From NCBI GenBank assembly GCA_002471805.1, contig DKQR01000183.1, positions 988 through 29,131 on the forward strand: a DNA stretch of 28,144 nucleotides. Reading direction: 5' to 3'. The notes below the pieces were generated by a model that was given only the letters and a program-made list of their open reading frames with translations, made no database searches and was not told where the DNA came from. The translations under genes and the position numbers were made by a program. The stretch comes from Fidelibacterota bacterium UBA7303. Its GTDB lineage: Bacteria; Fidelibacterota; Marinisomatia; Marinisomatales; UBA1611. This document shows, one piece after another, positions 7,328 to 15,495 of this stretch (position 1 is its first letter; each line of letters starts with the position of its first letter).

Positions 7328-7959
7328 GAATATGTACCTATAATTGTCCTGTTGCCTTTAACATTCTGCCCTAATTCTACGGCCAAAGTTACGTGTTTTG
7401 GGAGAATCAAATCTGTGCGCGATCCAAATCGTATAAAACCGAGCCTTTCACCCATTTTCATCGTTTCTTGCGGAATCGCGTAACAAAGAATCCTTCTGGC
7501 CACCAGGCCAGCCACCTGTTTCAATTTAATGTTACCAATTTTTGAGATGATTAAAACCTCTGTCCTTTCATTTTCATTGGATGCTTTGTGATCAAAAGCG
7601 GCCAGAAATTTACCATGGTGGTACTCCACTTTTGAAAATCGGCCATGAATAGGCATTCGATTGACATGAACGTTGAATACATTCAAAAATATGGATACAA
7701 GCACCGCACTGCCAACATCGGGATCATCCACTTCTTCAATCTTGATGACTTTGCCATCTGCAGGCGCAATGATAATATTTCCGTCATCCGGACACATTCG
7801 AATGGGATCCCGAAAAAAGACAAGGAAAAATACAAGCAAAAGTACAAGAGCGTAAGCAGGGGCCAAAGTGGTATTGGTTGTCCAGGCATACAGCACCGTA
7901 AGAATTGTAACTACGCACAATGGTAAAATGAAGATACTGCCTTCGGAAGCGATTTTCAT
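7324..7959 (-). CDS. psd: Phosphatidylserine decarboxylase proenzyme (short type)
   Basis: 211 residues, the length of the short Psd class seen in Bacteroidota and archaea. Two N-terminal membrane helices (about 8-28 and 32-48) precede FFRDP (48-52), APADGKV (65-71) and NVFNVHVNRMP (93-103), all typical of Psd. The self-cleavage site is FGS at 178-180, in the context RLGFIRFGSRTD; cleavage would convert Ser180 into the pyruvoyl cofactor of a small alpha chain. The product is phosphatidylethanolamine. It is coupled to pssA by an ATGA overlap and lies 9 bases after htrA. Confidence 0.95.
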   Translation of the reverse strand: MKIASEGSIFILPLCVVTILTVLYAWTTNTTLAPAYALVLLLVFFLVFFRDPIRMCPDDGNIIIAPADGKVIKIEEVDDPDVGSAVLVSIFLNVFNVHVNRMPIHGRFSKVEYHHGKFLAAFDHKASNENERTEVLIISKIGNIKLKQVAGLVARRILCYAIPQETMKMGERLGFIRFGSRTDLILPKHVTLAVELGQNVKGNRTIIGTYS

Positions 7960-7968
7960 TTTTTTATT

Positions 7969-9045
7969 TTACCTGCGCCTGTATTTTCCTAGACGCATTT
8001 CAACTTTTCTTTTTTTCCCGTCCCGATATACCCTTAGTGACAATATATCGCCTGAACGCAGGTCATTTTCTAGAATTACTTTGCGAATATCACTAGGCAT
8101 ATATACTTTTTCACCATTGGCACTGATGATGACATCCCCAGGCTCCAATCCAGCCCTGTATGCAGGACTACTGGTGTTCACTTCAACAATGATAACACCG
8201 TCTCTGAAAGGAATATCTAGGTACTTGGCAATACTTTTTGTAACAGACTGCACAACCAATCCCGTAGAATACCCCCGATCCACATGCCCTGTTACCCGCA
8301 GTTCTTTTGCAATCCGCTTGGCGGCATTGATGGGAATTGCAAACCCAATGCCTATAGAGCCCTGAGCATAATCTGACCCGGTGAAAATAAATGTATTAAT
8401 TCCAATCACTTGCCCGAGTGCATTGACCAGTGGTCCGCCGGAATTGCCAGGATTAATGGCAGCATCTGTCTGGATCATATCCTGGAATACCTTCCCGGAT
8501 TTTTGCTGACCAAAATCCATATGTATCGCACTGATTATTCCCACACTGGCCGATGGTTTGTTGCTGACAGAAAAAAGTTGAAACGGGTTGCCGATTGCAA
8601 TGATCCATTCACCGATCATCAGGTCATCAGAATCCCCCAGTTCTGCGTAAGGGTAATTATTCCCATCCAGTTTCAGGAGTGCCAGATCGGATGTTTCATC
8701 TGTCCCAACAAGTTGTGCATCATATTCATTTCCGCCAGACAGGATCACCGTAATGCGATCAGCACCCTGAACAACATGATGATTGGTCAAAACATACCCA
8801 TCAGGGCTGATCACCACTCCGCTACCCGATGATTTCATAGGAATAATATCTCTGGGAAATCCAAAACCAAAAAAAGGATCAAATGAAAAAGAAGAGACAT
8901 GTTGCTCTACATTGATACTGGCGACTGCAGGACCTACTTTTTCAATTGCCCGCGTAATGGCTGTTTCCCTTGATATGGCTATGTCGCTGGCCAATATCCC
9001 AGACACCAGAAACAAGTGTACTAGTATAATCTTTCTAATCAACAT
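7969..9045 (-). CDS. HtrA/Deg family periplasmic serine protease with one PDZ domain
   Basis: 358 residues. A signal peptide or membrane anchor covers 1-19 (MLIRKIILVHLFLVSGILA). The trypsin-like domain has the full triad: His90 (TNHHVVQG), Asp120 (TSDLALLKL) and Ser202 (INPGNSGGPLV). A single PDZ domain spans about 258-350 (GLVVQSV, then AGLEPGDVIISANGEKV). The loop DPFFGFGFPRDI at 56-67 is the LA-loop region typical of DegP-like proteins. One PDZ makes it closer to DegS or short HtrA proteins than to two-PDZ DegP. It probably degrades or refolds damaged envelope proteins. The start overlaps the truA end by 11 bases; psd follows after 9 bases. Whether it is soluble or anchored is not decided. 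Confidence 0.95.
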   Translation of the reverse strand: MLIRKIILVHLFLVSGILASDIAISRETAITRAIEKVGPAVASINVEQHVSSFSFDPFFGFGFPRDIIPMKSSGSGVVISPDGYVLTNHHVVQGADRITVILSGGNEYDAQLVGTDETSDLALLKLDGNNYPYAELGDSDDLMIGEWIIAIGNPFQLFSVSNKPSASVGIISAIHMDFGQQKSGKVFQDMIQTDAAINPGNSGGPLVNALGQVIGINTFIFTGSDYAQGSIGIGFAIPINAAKRIAKELRVTGHVDRGYSTGLVVQSVTKSIAKYLDIPFRDGVIIVEVNTSSPAYRAGLEPGDVIISANGEKVYMPSDIRKVILENDLRSGDILSLRVYRDGKKRKVEMRLGKYRRR

Positions 9046-9772
9046 AATCTACTTTTTCCAGGAAAAGGCCCTGCGGAGGTGCTTTTTGAACCCGCGCATC
9101 CTTTTGCGGTTCCAACAATAAGGATTCAAAGCCATCCTGGGGAAAATTTCCTTGGCTTGTTTTTATCATTGTGCCAACAAGGTACCGCACCATATGATGT
9201 AAAAACCGATTGCCTGAAATGAAAAAATTTACGAAATCCCCCTGACCTTTCCATTCGGCTTGATAGATTGTGCAATGAGTGTTCTTCTGATCCAATCTAT
9301 ATTTGCCAAATGATTGAAAATCATGATCCCCAATGACCAATACGGCCAATTTATTCAGTCTTTGTATATCCGGAACACGCAGGCACCAGGCCTGGTTACG
9401 GTATAAGATTGAGTCCCCTGTGTAACATTGATAACGATAATGCCGTCTTACCGCATCAAATCTGGCATGAAAATTATCTGTCACTTTTTCAATGGACATA
9501 ATACGGCAATCCTCGGATAGGTGTGCATTGAGCGCATCTTTTAATTCTCGCTCTCCCAATTTGGTCGCAAGGTCAAAGTGAGCGACCTGGCCCGTTGCAT
9601 GAACACCGGTATCTGTACGCCCCGAGCCATGGACAGGAATTCTTTGAGTGGATTTGTCAATATTCAGCAAAGCCTGTTCCACCTCTCCTTGTACCGTCCT
9701 TACACTTGCTTGAATCTGCCAGCCAAAAAATAATGTACCATCGTATTGAATAGTCAGCTTAAACCGTGACAT
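9035..9772 (-). CDS. truA: tRNA pseudouridine(38-40) synthase TruA
   Basis: 245 residues. The start FKLTIQYDGTLFFGWQIQ and the catalytic motif GRTDTGVHA, with Asp54, are diagnostic of TruA. FHARFDAVRRHYRY and the C-terminal HHMVRYLVGTM motif are also present. TruA isomerises uridines at positions 38-40 in the anticodon arm of tRNAs. The reading frame begins 14 bases inside the end of ecfT and ends 11 bases inside the start of htrA. The ecfT-truA order is shared with Firmicutes, where the ECF ATPase genes normally stand before ecfT. Confidence 0.96.
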   Translation of the reverse strand: MSRFKLTIQYDGTLFFGWQIQASVRTVQGEVEQALLNIDKSTQRIPVHGSGRTDTGVHATGQVAHFDLATKLGERELKDALNAHLSEDCRIMSIEKVTDNFHARFDAVRRHYRYQCYTGDSILYRNQAWCLRVPDIQRLNKLAVLVIGDHDFQSFGKYRLDQKNTHCTIYQAEWKGQGDFVNFFISGNRFLHHMVRYLVGTMIKTSQGNFPQDGFESLLLEPQKDARVQKAPPQGLFLEKVDYVD

Positions 9773-10478
9773 AGGAATGGATTCCCATCAAACACGTAAG
9801 CATCCCAAAGACAATTATTCCGTCTGACCATTGAAAAGACGTGAATGGATAAACACTTCGTGGCAATACACTGCCATACCCTCGCATAAGCACAATGGTT
9901 GTAAGTGTGTCAGCTCTATTTAGGTTGAGAATAATAAAATCAGGTATAAACATTGCGATCGATTTTAATCGTCTGAAGAAATCCTTTTCAATTTTAAATG
10001 CAAGTGCTTTTTGTGATTGCTCCATCCTTTTCCATTCTTCTTGAAAACTGGGAAAAAATCGTATGGTAATATCAAAAAATAGAAATAGGTCATCCACCCA
10101 TTTCCACGGTTTACCTATTGCAAACCAAACGCTTCTCATGGCGATAAATATATCCTGCGATTTGGCTTGAATTGTGTACGCTGTCATTACATTCACCAAC
10201 ACCATCAGCCGGATCGTTGCCAAGCTGACATCCAAAATAATTTCAGGTATTAGTCGATCAGATACGAAAAAAGAAATACCAAAAAACAGGATGCCGGTCA
10301 ATGGAAAAAATTTTATAAATGGTATAATCCGTTTTTTCCATTCCTGCCAATCTTTGCGAATTGAAAAAATAATAAAAAAACTGACAATGACATGCAGTAA
10401 AAGCAGGACCGGTGTCTGGGAAAGCAAAGTTGAAATAGAGAAGCCAAGGAATAGAGTCAGACGTGTTAATGGATTCAT
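9759..10478 (-). CDS. EcfT/CbiQ-like transmembrane protein of an ECF transporter
   Basis: 239 residues, mostly hydrophobic with about 5-6 membrane helices (near 8-20, 24-40, 52-73, 85-102 and 217-236). The N-terminus NPLTRLTLFLG resembles the HPxTKL opening of EcfT proteins. The C-terminal coupling region has LNRADTLTTIVLMRGYG (186-202), matching the second Ala-Arg-Gly type motif (MRG at 198-200). The first coupling motif is weak (EQSQKALAF, no ARG). EcfT links substrate-binding S proteins to EcfA ATPases for vitamin or metal uptake; neither partner is encoded in this window. The start shares one base with the DUF5683 stop. The family call is moderately firm; the substrate cannot be inferred. 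Confidence 0.72.
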   Translation of the reverse strand: MNPLTRLTLFLGFSISTLLSQTPVLLLLHVIVSFFIIFSIRKDWQEWKKRIIPFIKFFPLTGILFFGISFFVSDRLIPEIILDVSLATIRLMVLVNVMTAYTIQAKSQDIFIAMRSVWFAIGKPWKWVDDLFLFFDITIRFFPSFQEEWKRMEQSQKALAFKIEKDFFRRLKSIAMFIPDFIILNLNRADTLTTIVLMRGYGSVLPRSVYPFTSFQWSDGIIVFGMLTCLMGIHSYVTV

Positions 10479-11098
10479 TAAAGAACAAAAAATGTTATAT
10501 TCATATTAAACCCTGCATCTCTATTATGATGCAATACGGGGTTTAAAGAAATAGATTGAATCCGTTCCAGCCGTGTCAGGTATAATGCATCTATGGCCGA
10601 AACAATATGATTTAAAACCACAGCACCAATAAGGAATTTCCCAGTCAAGGCCAAACCATCGCTATGGATACGCATATCTTCAAATTTTTTTCGATTAGAA
10701 TCTGTGTCCCAGGCCCAATCGAAACCGGTTCCTGCCCTATAAATATCTTCGGGCTCGCGAAACCGTAAATGCTCTTCATTGAATAAAGTAATATTTTGAT
10801 AATTACCTACATCTACCCAATACTGATGATTTTTACCCTCGGAGTTTATTCCAGCATGCTCAGCCGCGAATGCCTCGTAACTTGAACGTTCATAACGAGA
10901 AAATGCATAGGCACCCACACAACTCGTCCATAAAAATAGTTCAGATATCCTAAAAACGCGGGCTCTAAGAAACTTGCCCTGTGCACTTTCCCCCCAGCCA
11001 GGCATCAACGCTGATTTAGCCACGGGATGTAGCTTTAAGCTTTGCCCATAAAGCACGGCAGTATTAAGCAATATGATCAGAAAAGTTTTTTGATACAT
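10478..11098 (-). CDS. DUF5683-like envelope protein
   Basis: 206 residues from ATG 11098. This start is chosen because the residues that follow form a signal peptide (MYQKTFLIILLNTAVLYGQS). An upstream GTG at 11134 would add 12 residues and bury the signal. The mature part begins LHPVAKSALMPGWGESAQGK, the 'PxKAxxxSxxPGxGQxYxGK'-like opening of DUF5683 proteins common in Bacteroidota and relatives. A hydrophobic segment near residues 30-48 and another near 150-170 may be membrane helices. Function unknown; the short distance to lnt (22-base overlap) suggests an envelope role. The family call is from memory of the motif, not a search. Confidence 0.7.
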   Translation of the reverse strand: MYQKTFLIILLNTAVLYGQSLKLHPVAKSALMPGWGESAQGKFLRARVFRISELFLWTSCVGAYAFSRYERSSYEAFAAEHAGINSEGKNHQYWVDVGNYQNITLFNEEHLRFREPEDIYRAGTGFDWAWDTDSNRKKFEDMRIHSDGLALTGKFLIGAVVLNHIVSAIDALYLTRLERIQSISLNPVLHHNRDAGFNMNITFFVL

Positions 11099-12579
11099 TT
11101 TAAAGGCCCAATTACCATGAAAATTACAAAGCACAAAGTTGCAAATACATCACCATATCGACTGTAAAAACTACCGGAAGTATATAAGGGAATGGTCTCT
11201 TTAAATACTGCTTCTACACCCAGAGGGATTTTCCTCTGCACTACCCCAGTAGGCAATATAACGCCTGAAATTCCAGTATTTCCTGATCTAACGACAGGAA
11301 TCCTGTTCTCGATAGCCCGTAGCCGCGCTAACTCAAAATGCTGGTAAGGACCGGCAGAATTCCCCAGCCAGCCGTCATTGGCCTGAATCATAAGGATCTC
11401 AGCCCCATTTTGAACAAATTGTCGGGCAATACGCGGTAAGCTAGACTCATAGCAAATTAAATCTGAAAACTCTACTTCGTTCAATTTAAATACCTTATAG
11501 TCAGTGCCGCCCCGAAAAACACCGCGATCTATATTTAAGTTCAATTTTTCCAATGGATGAAACAGGGTTGGAAACAAATCATATTCTGCGAAGGGCACAA
11601 GATGAATTTTCTCATACATTTCATAGTCTTCCTCGGGGCTTAAATACATGGCGCTATTAAAATATAACTTATCCCCATTTGGGTCAATAACTCTATCTAT
11701 CGTTCCCACAAGAATCGGAATCCCGGATGCATCAACTTTTGTTTGTAATTGCGATCGGACACGGTTATTTAATCTCAAATAGGTTGGAAGAGCAGTTTCA
11801 GGGAATAAAATAAAATCCGGATGCAGGGATATGGCAACACCATACAGTGAATCCATAAACATCATCGTCTCCTGCCGGCTGGAATAATCCCATTTTTCAT
11901 TGGGATCCACATTGGGCTGAATTATTGCTATATCAATATAATCGGACTTGGGTTCAAATAATTGCATTCTGCCCCATCCGGAAATAAATAACCCTATGAA
12001 AATAATTGCAGTGAAAAGAGACAACTTCTTTACGTTAGTCCTTGACTGCACGACATGATAAAGTATTACATTAACAGATATAATCCATAATGCTAAGCCA
12101 TAGGTTCCTACGATATCTATATTTTGTAATAGTGGTAAATAATCTGTTTGGGTCAACGCCAAATTGCCCCAGGCGTATCCCAGGGGTCCAAAACTGCGGA
12201 CCCATTCAAGGCAAACAATCAGAAATGGCAGGATCAAATAGAGATTCACATCCTTGCGGAGAGCACCAATGATCGCCCCGGCTATCCCCCAGAATAGTGC
12301 CAGATAAACAACTGCGCTTATTAGGGATAAAAGAACCACACTAAAATCAGCACCGGAGTTAACTCCCATCCAATAATTCGATATGAAATTATAAATCAAG
12401 CCAAAAAGAAAACCTGATTTGAAATTATCCCTTAAACCATGGTTAAACCAGGTATGGATCAGAGGAATGAAGCCAATATAAACTAATAAACCCAGGTGCC
12501 AAGGCTGGTATGCAAACCCCACACATATCCCTGATACAATGGCTAGCTGCCATGCGGGCCTTGTAAATATGTAATTCAT
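11077..12579 (-). CDS. lnt: Apolipoprotein N-acyltransferase
   Basis: 500 residues. About 6-7 membrane helices fill residues 8-205 and one more closes the C-terminus (about 476-493). Between them lies a periplasmic nitrilase-like domain (about 214-470) with the complete triad: Glu261 in LFPETALP, Lys324 in EKIHLVPFAEY and Cys376 in LICYES. E. coli Lnt has the same arrangement. The enzyme adds the third acyl chain to outer-membrane lipoproteins, so this is a diderm organism with triacylated lipoproteins. The ATG overlaps the ruvX stop (ATGA), and the 3' end overlaps the DUF5683 start by 22 bases. Confidence 0.95.
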   Translation of the reverse strand: MNYIFTRPAWQLAIVSGICVGFAYQPWHLGLLVYIGFIPLIHTWFNHGLRDNFKSGFLFGLIYNFISNYWMGVNSGADFSVVLLSLISAVVYLALFWGIAGAIIGALRKDVNLYLILPFLIVCLEWVRSFGPLGYAWGNLALTQTDYLPLLQNIDIVGTYGLALWIISVNVILYHVVQSRTNVKKLSLFTAIIFIGLFISGWGRMQLFEPKSDYIDIAIIQPNVDPNEKWDYSSRQETMMFMDSLYGVAISLHPDFILFPETALPTYLRLNNRVRSQLQTKVDASGIPILVGTIDRVIDPNGDKLYFNSAMYLSPEEDYEMYEKIHLVPFAEYDLFPTLFHPLEKLNLNIDRGVFRGGTDYKVFKLNEVEFSDLICYESSLPRIARQFVQNGAEILMIQANDGWLGNSAGPYQHFELARLRAIENRIPVVRSGNTGISGVILPTGVVQRKIPLGVEAVFKETIPLYTSGSFYSRYGDVFATLCFVIFMVIGPLKCIKKLF

Positions 12580-12992
12580 TTTACTCGGGTTCGATCTAAA
12601 AATTGTTGTAAAACGATTGCAGCGGCCCGTTGATCGATTATTTCCTTATTATGTCCAGATTTTATGTTTTCTTCAAGTAATGATCTTTCGGCTGCAACAG
12701 AGGATAATCTTTCATCTTCCATGTAAATAGGAAGACAAAGTGAGGAAAGGGATTGGGTAAAGTCTCTTACCTTTATCGTCTGCTTAGTATCTTGGCCTTT
12801 CATTCCTATTGGGATTCCAACCACAATTGATTCCACATCCTTTTCAGCAATTATTTCTTTTAGTTCGGATATGAGAAATTCAGAATTTTTATTCTGAATT
12901 GTTTTCAAGGGCGATGCGATCAGTTTTGTTGTATCTGAAAGAGCCAATCCCACTCGGACATCGCCATAGTCAACTCCGAGAATTCTGCCCAT
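12576..12992 (-). CDS. ruvX: RuvX/YqgF family Holliday junction resolvase-like nuclease
   Basis: 138 residues, the normal family size. The N-terminal RNase H-fold motif is GVDYGDVRVGLALSD, with the metal-binding Asp at residue 8. The mid-protein motif IVVGIPIGMKGQ, the YMEDERLSS segment with its conserved Glu, and the IDQRAAAIVLQQFL motif near the end complete the RuvX/YqgF pattern. In other bacteria this protein matures pre-16S rRNA 5' ends and may also act on DNA junctions. It lies 5 bases after the HU-like gene and overlaps lnt by four bases. Confidence 0.94.
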   Translation of the reverse strand: MGRILGVDYGDVRVGLALSDTTKLIASPLKTIQNKNSEFLISELKEIIAEKDVESIVVGIPIGMKGQDTKQTIKVRDFTQSLSSLCLPIYMEDERLSSVAAERSLLEENIKSGHNKEIIDQRAAAIVLQQFLDRTRVK

Positions 12993-12997
12993 AGATT

Positions 12998-13306
12998 TTA
13001 AATGGGTTTACGTAGGTGTTTTTTTAAGATTTTCCCTGGCTTGAAACGGGTTTTTTTGTGGGCCGGTACATAGATTTCCTCATTTGTTCGCGGGTTTCTT
13101 GCCCGAGGCTTTGCTTTAGTAGGTTTGGATTCAAATACTCCAAAATTCCTGATTTCGATGCGCACATAAGGATTATCTTCACATAAATAATCGCGCAGTA
13201 CGGTAAAGAATTCATCAACGAGTTTAACAGATGAACGCACACTGATCCCTTTTCTATTCGCAATCTCAGTAGCGATATCCCGTTTTGTATATGTTTTAAT
13301 TTCCAT
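12998..13306 (-). CDS. HU/IHF family DNA-binding protein
   Basis: 102 residues. An N-terminal helical dimerisation part (YTKRDIATEIANRKGIS, then SVKLVDEFFTVLRDYL) precedes the beta-arm motif IRNFGVFESKPTKAKPRARN, with PRTNEEIYVPAHKKTRFKPGK completing the HU/IHF signature. The conserved proline and basic residues of the DNA-bending arms are present. Whether it acts like HU (non-specific) or IHF (specific) cannot be told. The ATG shares one base with the rel stop (TAATG). The basic C-terminal tail is a few residues longer than E. coli HU. Confidence 0.93.
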   Translation of the reverse strand: MEIKTYTKRDIATEIANRKGISVRSSVKLVDEFFTVLRDYLCEDNPYVRIEIRNFGVFESKPTKAKPRARNPRTNEEIYVPAHKKTRFKPGKILKKHLRKPI

Positions 13307-15495
13307 TAACGGCCTGTCCTTTCTACATAGTCTATATTTTTTAAATTGGATAGCTTATTCATCAATCTGTTAAGCTGGCGATTATTATTCATCTGAACAA
13401 TTAGGTTAGCAACACTAACGGAGTCATTGACTTTCGTGTCTACACTGATAATATTCACATTTTGGTTGGAAATACATTCTGAAATGTCCTTGAGCCAACC
13501 TTTATAATCTTGTCCCATAATCCGCAAGCGGACATTAAAATAATCTGAACGTTTCACATTCCAGTTCACGGGAATCAAACGGTCCGTTTCATTGGCCAGT
13601 AATGGCAGACTTTTGCACGACGAAATGTGGACGGTCACCCCTCGGCCCCGAGTAACAAAACCCATTAGATCATCCCCGGGAATTGGATTACAGCATTTCC
13701 CAAAATTAACCATTAGGTTATCTATCCCATCCAATTCGATACCGGCACGGGCTGATCTGGCAAATTTCAAAAACCGAGATGACTCATCATCCTCCAGGTT
13801 TCCATTTTCAATTGGTTTTTGAGGACGTAGCTTTGTTAGCATATCCCGAACTGTAATATTTCCTGTTCCAATCTCTTTTAATAAAGTATCCCGGTCTGAA
13901 TACCCGAAACGCTCATAGCTTTCCTTGAATTCCTTTACATCCTTCGCCATTTTCAATCTGCGCAGTGTTTTTTCAAGCAATTCAATTCCTAATTTGATAC
14001 TCTCATCATCCCGAAGTTTTTTCAAATACCTGTTGACCCGGTTGCGGGCCTTGCTTGTCACTATATATTTCTGCCATCCATAACTGGGCATTTGTTTCTT
14101 GCCAGTAATAATTTCAACCATGTCTCCATTTTTTAATTTTGTGTTCAGTGGTACAATTGAATGATTGACTTTTGCTCCCATACAGTGCATACCAACCTGC
14201 GTATGGACCTGAAAGGCAAAGTCTACAGGAGTCGCTCCAATCGGTAATTGAATTAAATCGCCTGCAGGCGTAAAAACAAAAATCTCTTCACTAAACAAAT
14301 CAATTTTAAGTAAATCCATGAATTCTTTCGGATCGGTTGATTCGTTTTGAAGTATTTCCAAAAGTTCACGAAGCCATTTGACATTTTTATCTATCTCAGC
14401 CGATTTCCCATCCTTATACACCCAGTGAGCTGCGACACCAATTTCTGCAGTCTCTTCCATTTCAACCGTGCGGATCTGGATTTCCACCATTCTTCCTTCG
14501 GGGCCAACAACAGTCGTGTGCACAGACTGGTATCCATTGGATTTTGGCATTGCAATGAAATCCTTAAACCTCTCCTGAATAGGATTGTACAGGCTATGGA
14601 CTATCCCCAAAGACAAGTAACACTGCTCCACCTTCTCCACCACAATCCGGATCGCATACAGATCATATATTTCTTCAAATTCCTTATCTCTAGAGACCAT
14701 TTTTCCATAAATAGACGCTAAGGATTTTGGCCGACCGTAAATACTGGGCTTAATATTATATTTTTTTAATTCATCCTGAACGGGTTTAAGAATACTTTTG
14801 ATGAATTTTTTCCGCTGCCTGTTCGTGGTTTTGACTTTGGAATCTATTTCTTTAAAAACAGATGGATTTAAAGTTTTTAGGACAAGATCATCCAGTTGAG
14901 CCTTAACAGAAGACATTCCCAGGCGATGAGCCAATGGAGCATATATTTCCCTGGTTTCTACTGCGATTCTATGCTGCTTGATCCGAGACATATGCCCAAT
15001 GGTCTCCATATTATGTAGCCGGTCTGCAAATTTGATAATAATAACCCGGAGATCTTTGGCTACGGATAATAACATTTTCATAAAGTTTTCTGCCTGCTTC
15101 TCTTTTCTCGATGAAAACACGATCCCACCGACCTTCGAAACACCATCCACAAGATCTGCAACATCATTGCCGAAATCCTGCATCAATTCATCCAGCGTGG
15201 CATCTGTGTCTTCAATGGTATCATGCAATAAACCGGCAATGATTGTTGTCAGATCCATATGCCACTTGGCCAAGGTGCTGGCAACAGCTATACAATGATT
15301 AAAAAAAGGTTCACCGGATCGGCGTTTTTGTCCCTTGTGGTGGTTCAAACCAAATTCATATGCTTTCCACAATTTGAGTTTGATATCATCATTTGATTTG
15401 TCTTTTGGGATTGAAATGGCATCAAATAACTTTTGAAATGGTCTGGGATATTCCCCGAATAATTGAGGAGCAAGTGCGGTAAGAGGGTTGTCCAT
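13306..15495 (-). CDS. rel: Bifunctional (p)ppGpp synthetase/hydrolase, Rel/SpoT type
   Basis: 729 residues, full RelA/SpoT homologue length. The hydrolase domain (about 40-190) keeps its metal ligands: His-rich HHKGQKRRSGEPFFNH at 52-66, HD at 91-92 and Asp158 in FADRLHN. The synthetase domain (about 250-365) has YDLYAIRI, GYQSVH (321-326) and EIQIRT (338-343). It carries RFKD at 309-312, the RxKD form associated with bifunctional rather than RelA-only (ExDD) enzymes. TGS (about 404-465), the Cys-Cys zinc-finger-like domain (CC at 601-602) and an ACT domain (about 652-728) follow. It makes and degrades the stringent alarmone. It overlaps dnaB and the HU gene by one base each. Confidence 0.96.
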   Translation of the reverse strand: MDNPLTALAPQLFGEYPRPFQKLFDAISIPKDKSNDDIKLKLWKAYEFGLNHHKGQKRRSGEPFFNHCIAVASTLAKWHMDLTTIIAGLLHDTIEDTDATLDELMQDFGNDVADLVDGVSKVGGIVFSSRKEKQAENFMKMLLSVAKDLRVIIIKFADRLHNMETIGHMSRIKQHRIAVETREIYAPLAHRLGMSSVKAQLDDLVLKTLNPSVFKEIDSKVKTTNRQRKKFIKSILKPVQDELKKYNIKPSIYGRPKSLASIYGKMVSRDKEFEEIYDLYAIRIVVEKVEQCYLSLGIVHSLYNPIQERFKDFIAMPKSNGYQSVHTTVVGPEGRMVEIQIRTVEMEETAEIGVAAHWVYKDGKSAEIDKNVKWLRELLEILQNESTDPKEFMDLLKIDLFSEEIFVFTPAGDLIQLPIGATPVDFAFQVHTQVGMHCMGAKVNHSIVPLNTKLKNGDMVEIITGKKQMPSYGWQKYIVTSKARNRVNRYLKKLRDDESIKLGIELLEKTLRRLKMAKDVKEFKESYERFGYSDRDTLLKEIGTGNITVRDMLTKLRPQKPIENGNLEDDESSRFLKFARSARAGIELDGIDNLMVNFGKCCNPIPGDDLMGFVTRGRGVTVHISSCKSLPLLANETDRLIPVNWNVKRSDYFNVRLRIMGQDYKGWLKDISECISNQNVNIISVDTKVNDSVSVANLIVQMNNNRQLNRLMNKLSNLKNIDYVERTGR

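Noticed and set aside
7868..8365. A 165-codon plus-strand frame opposite psd and htrA
   Set aside because: It spans the ends of two confident genes on the other strand and shows no protein family features.
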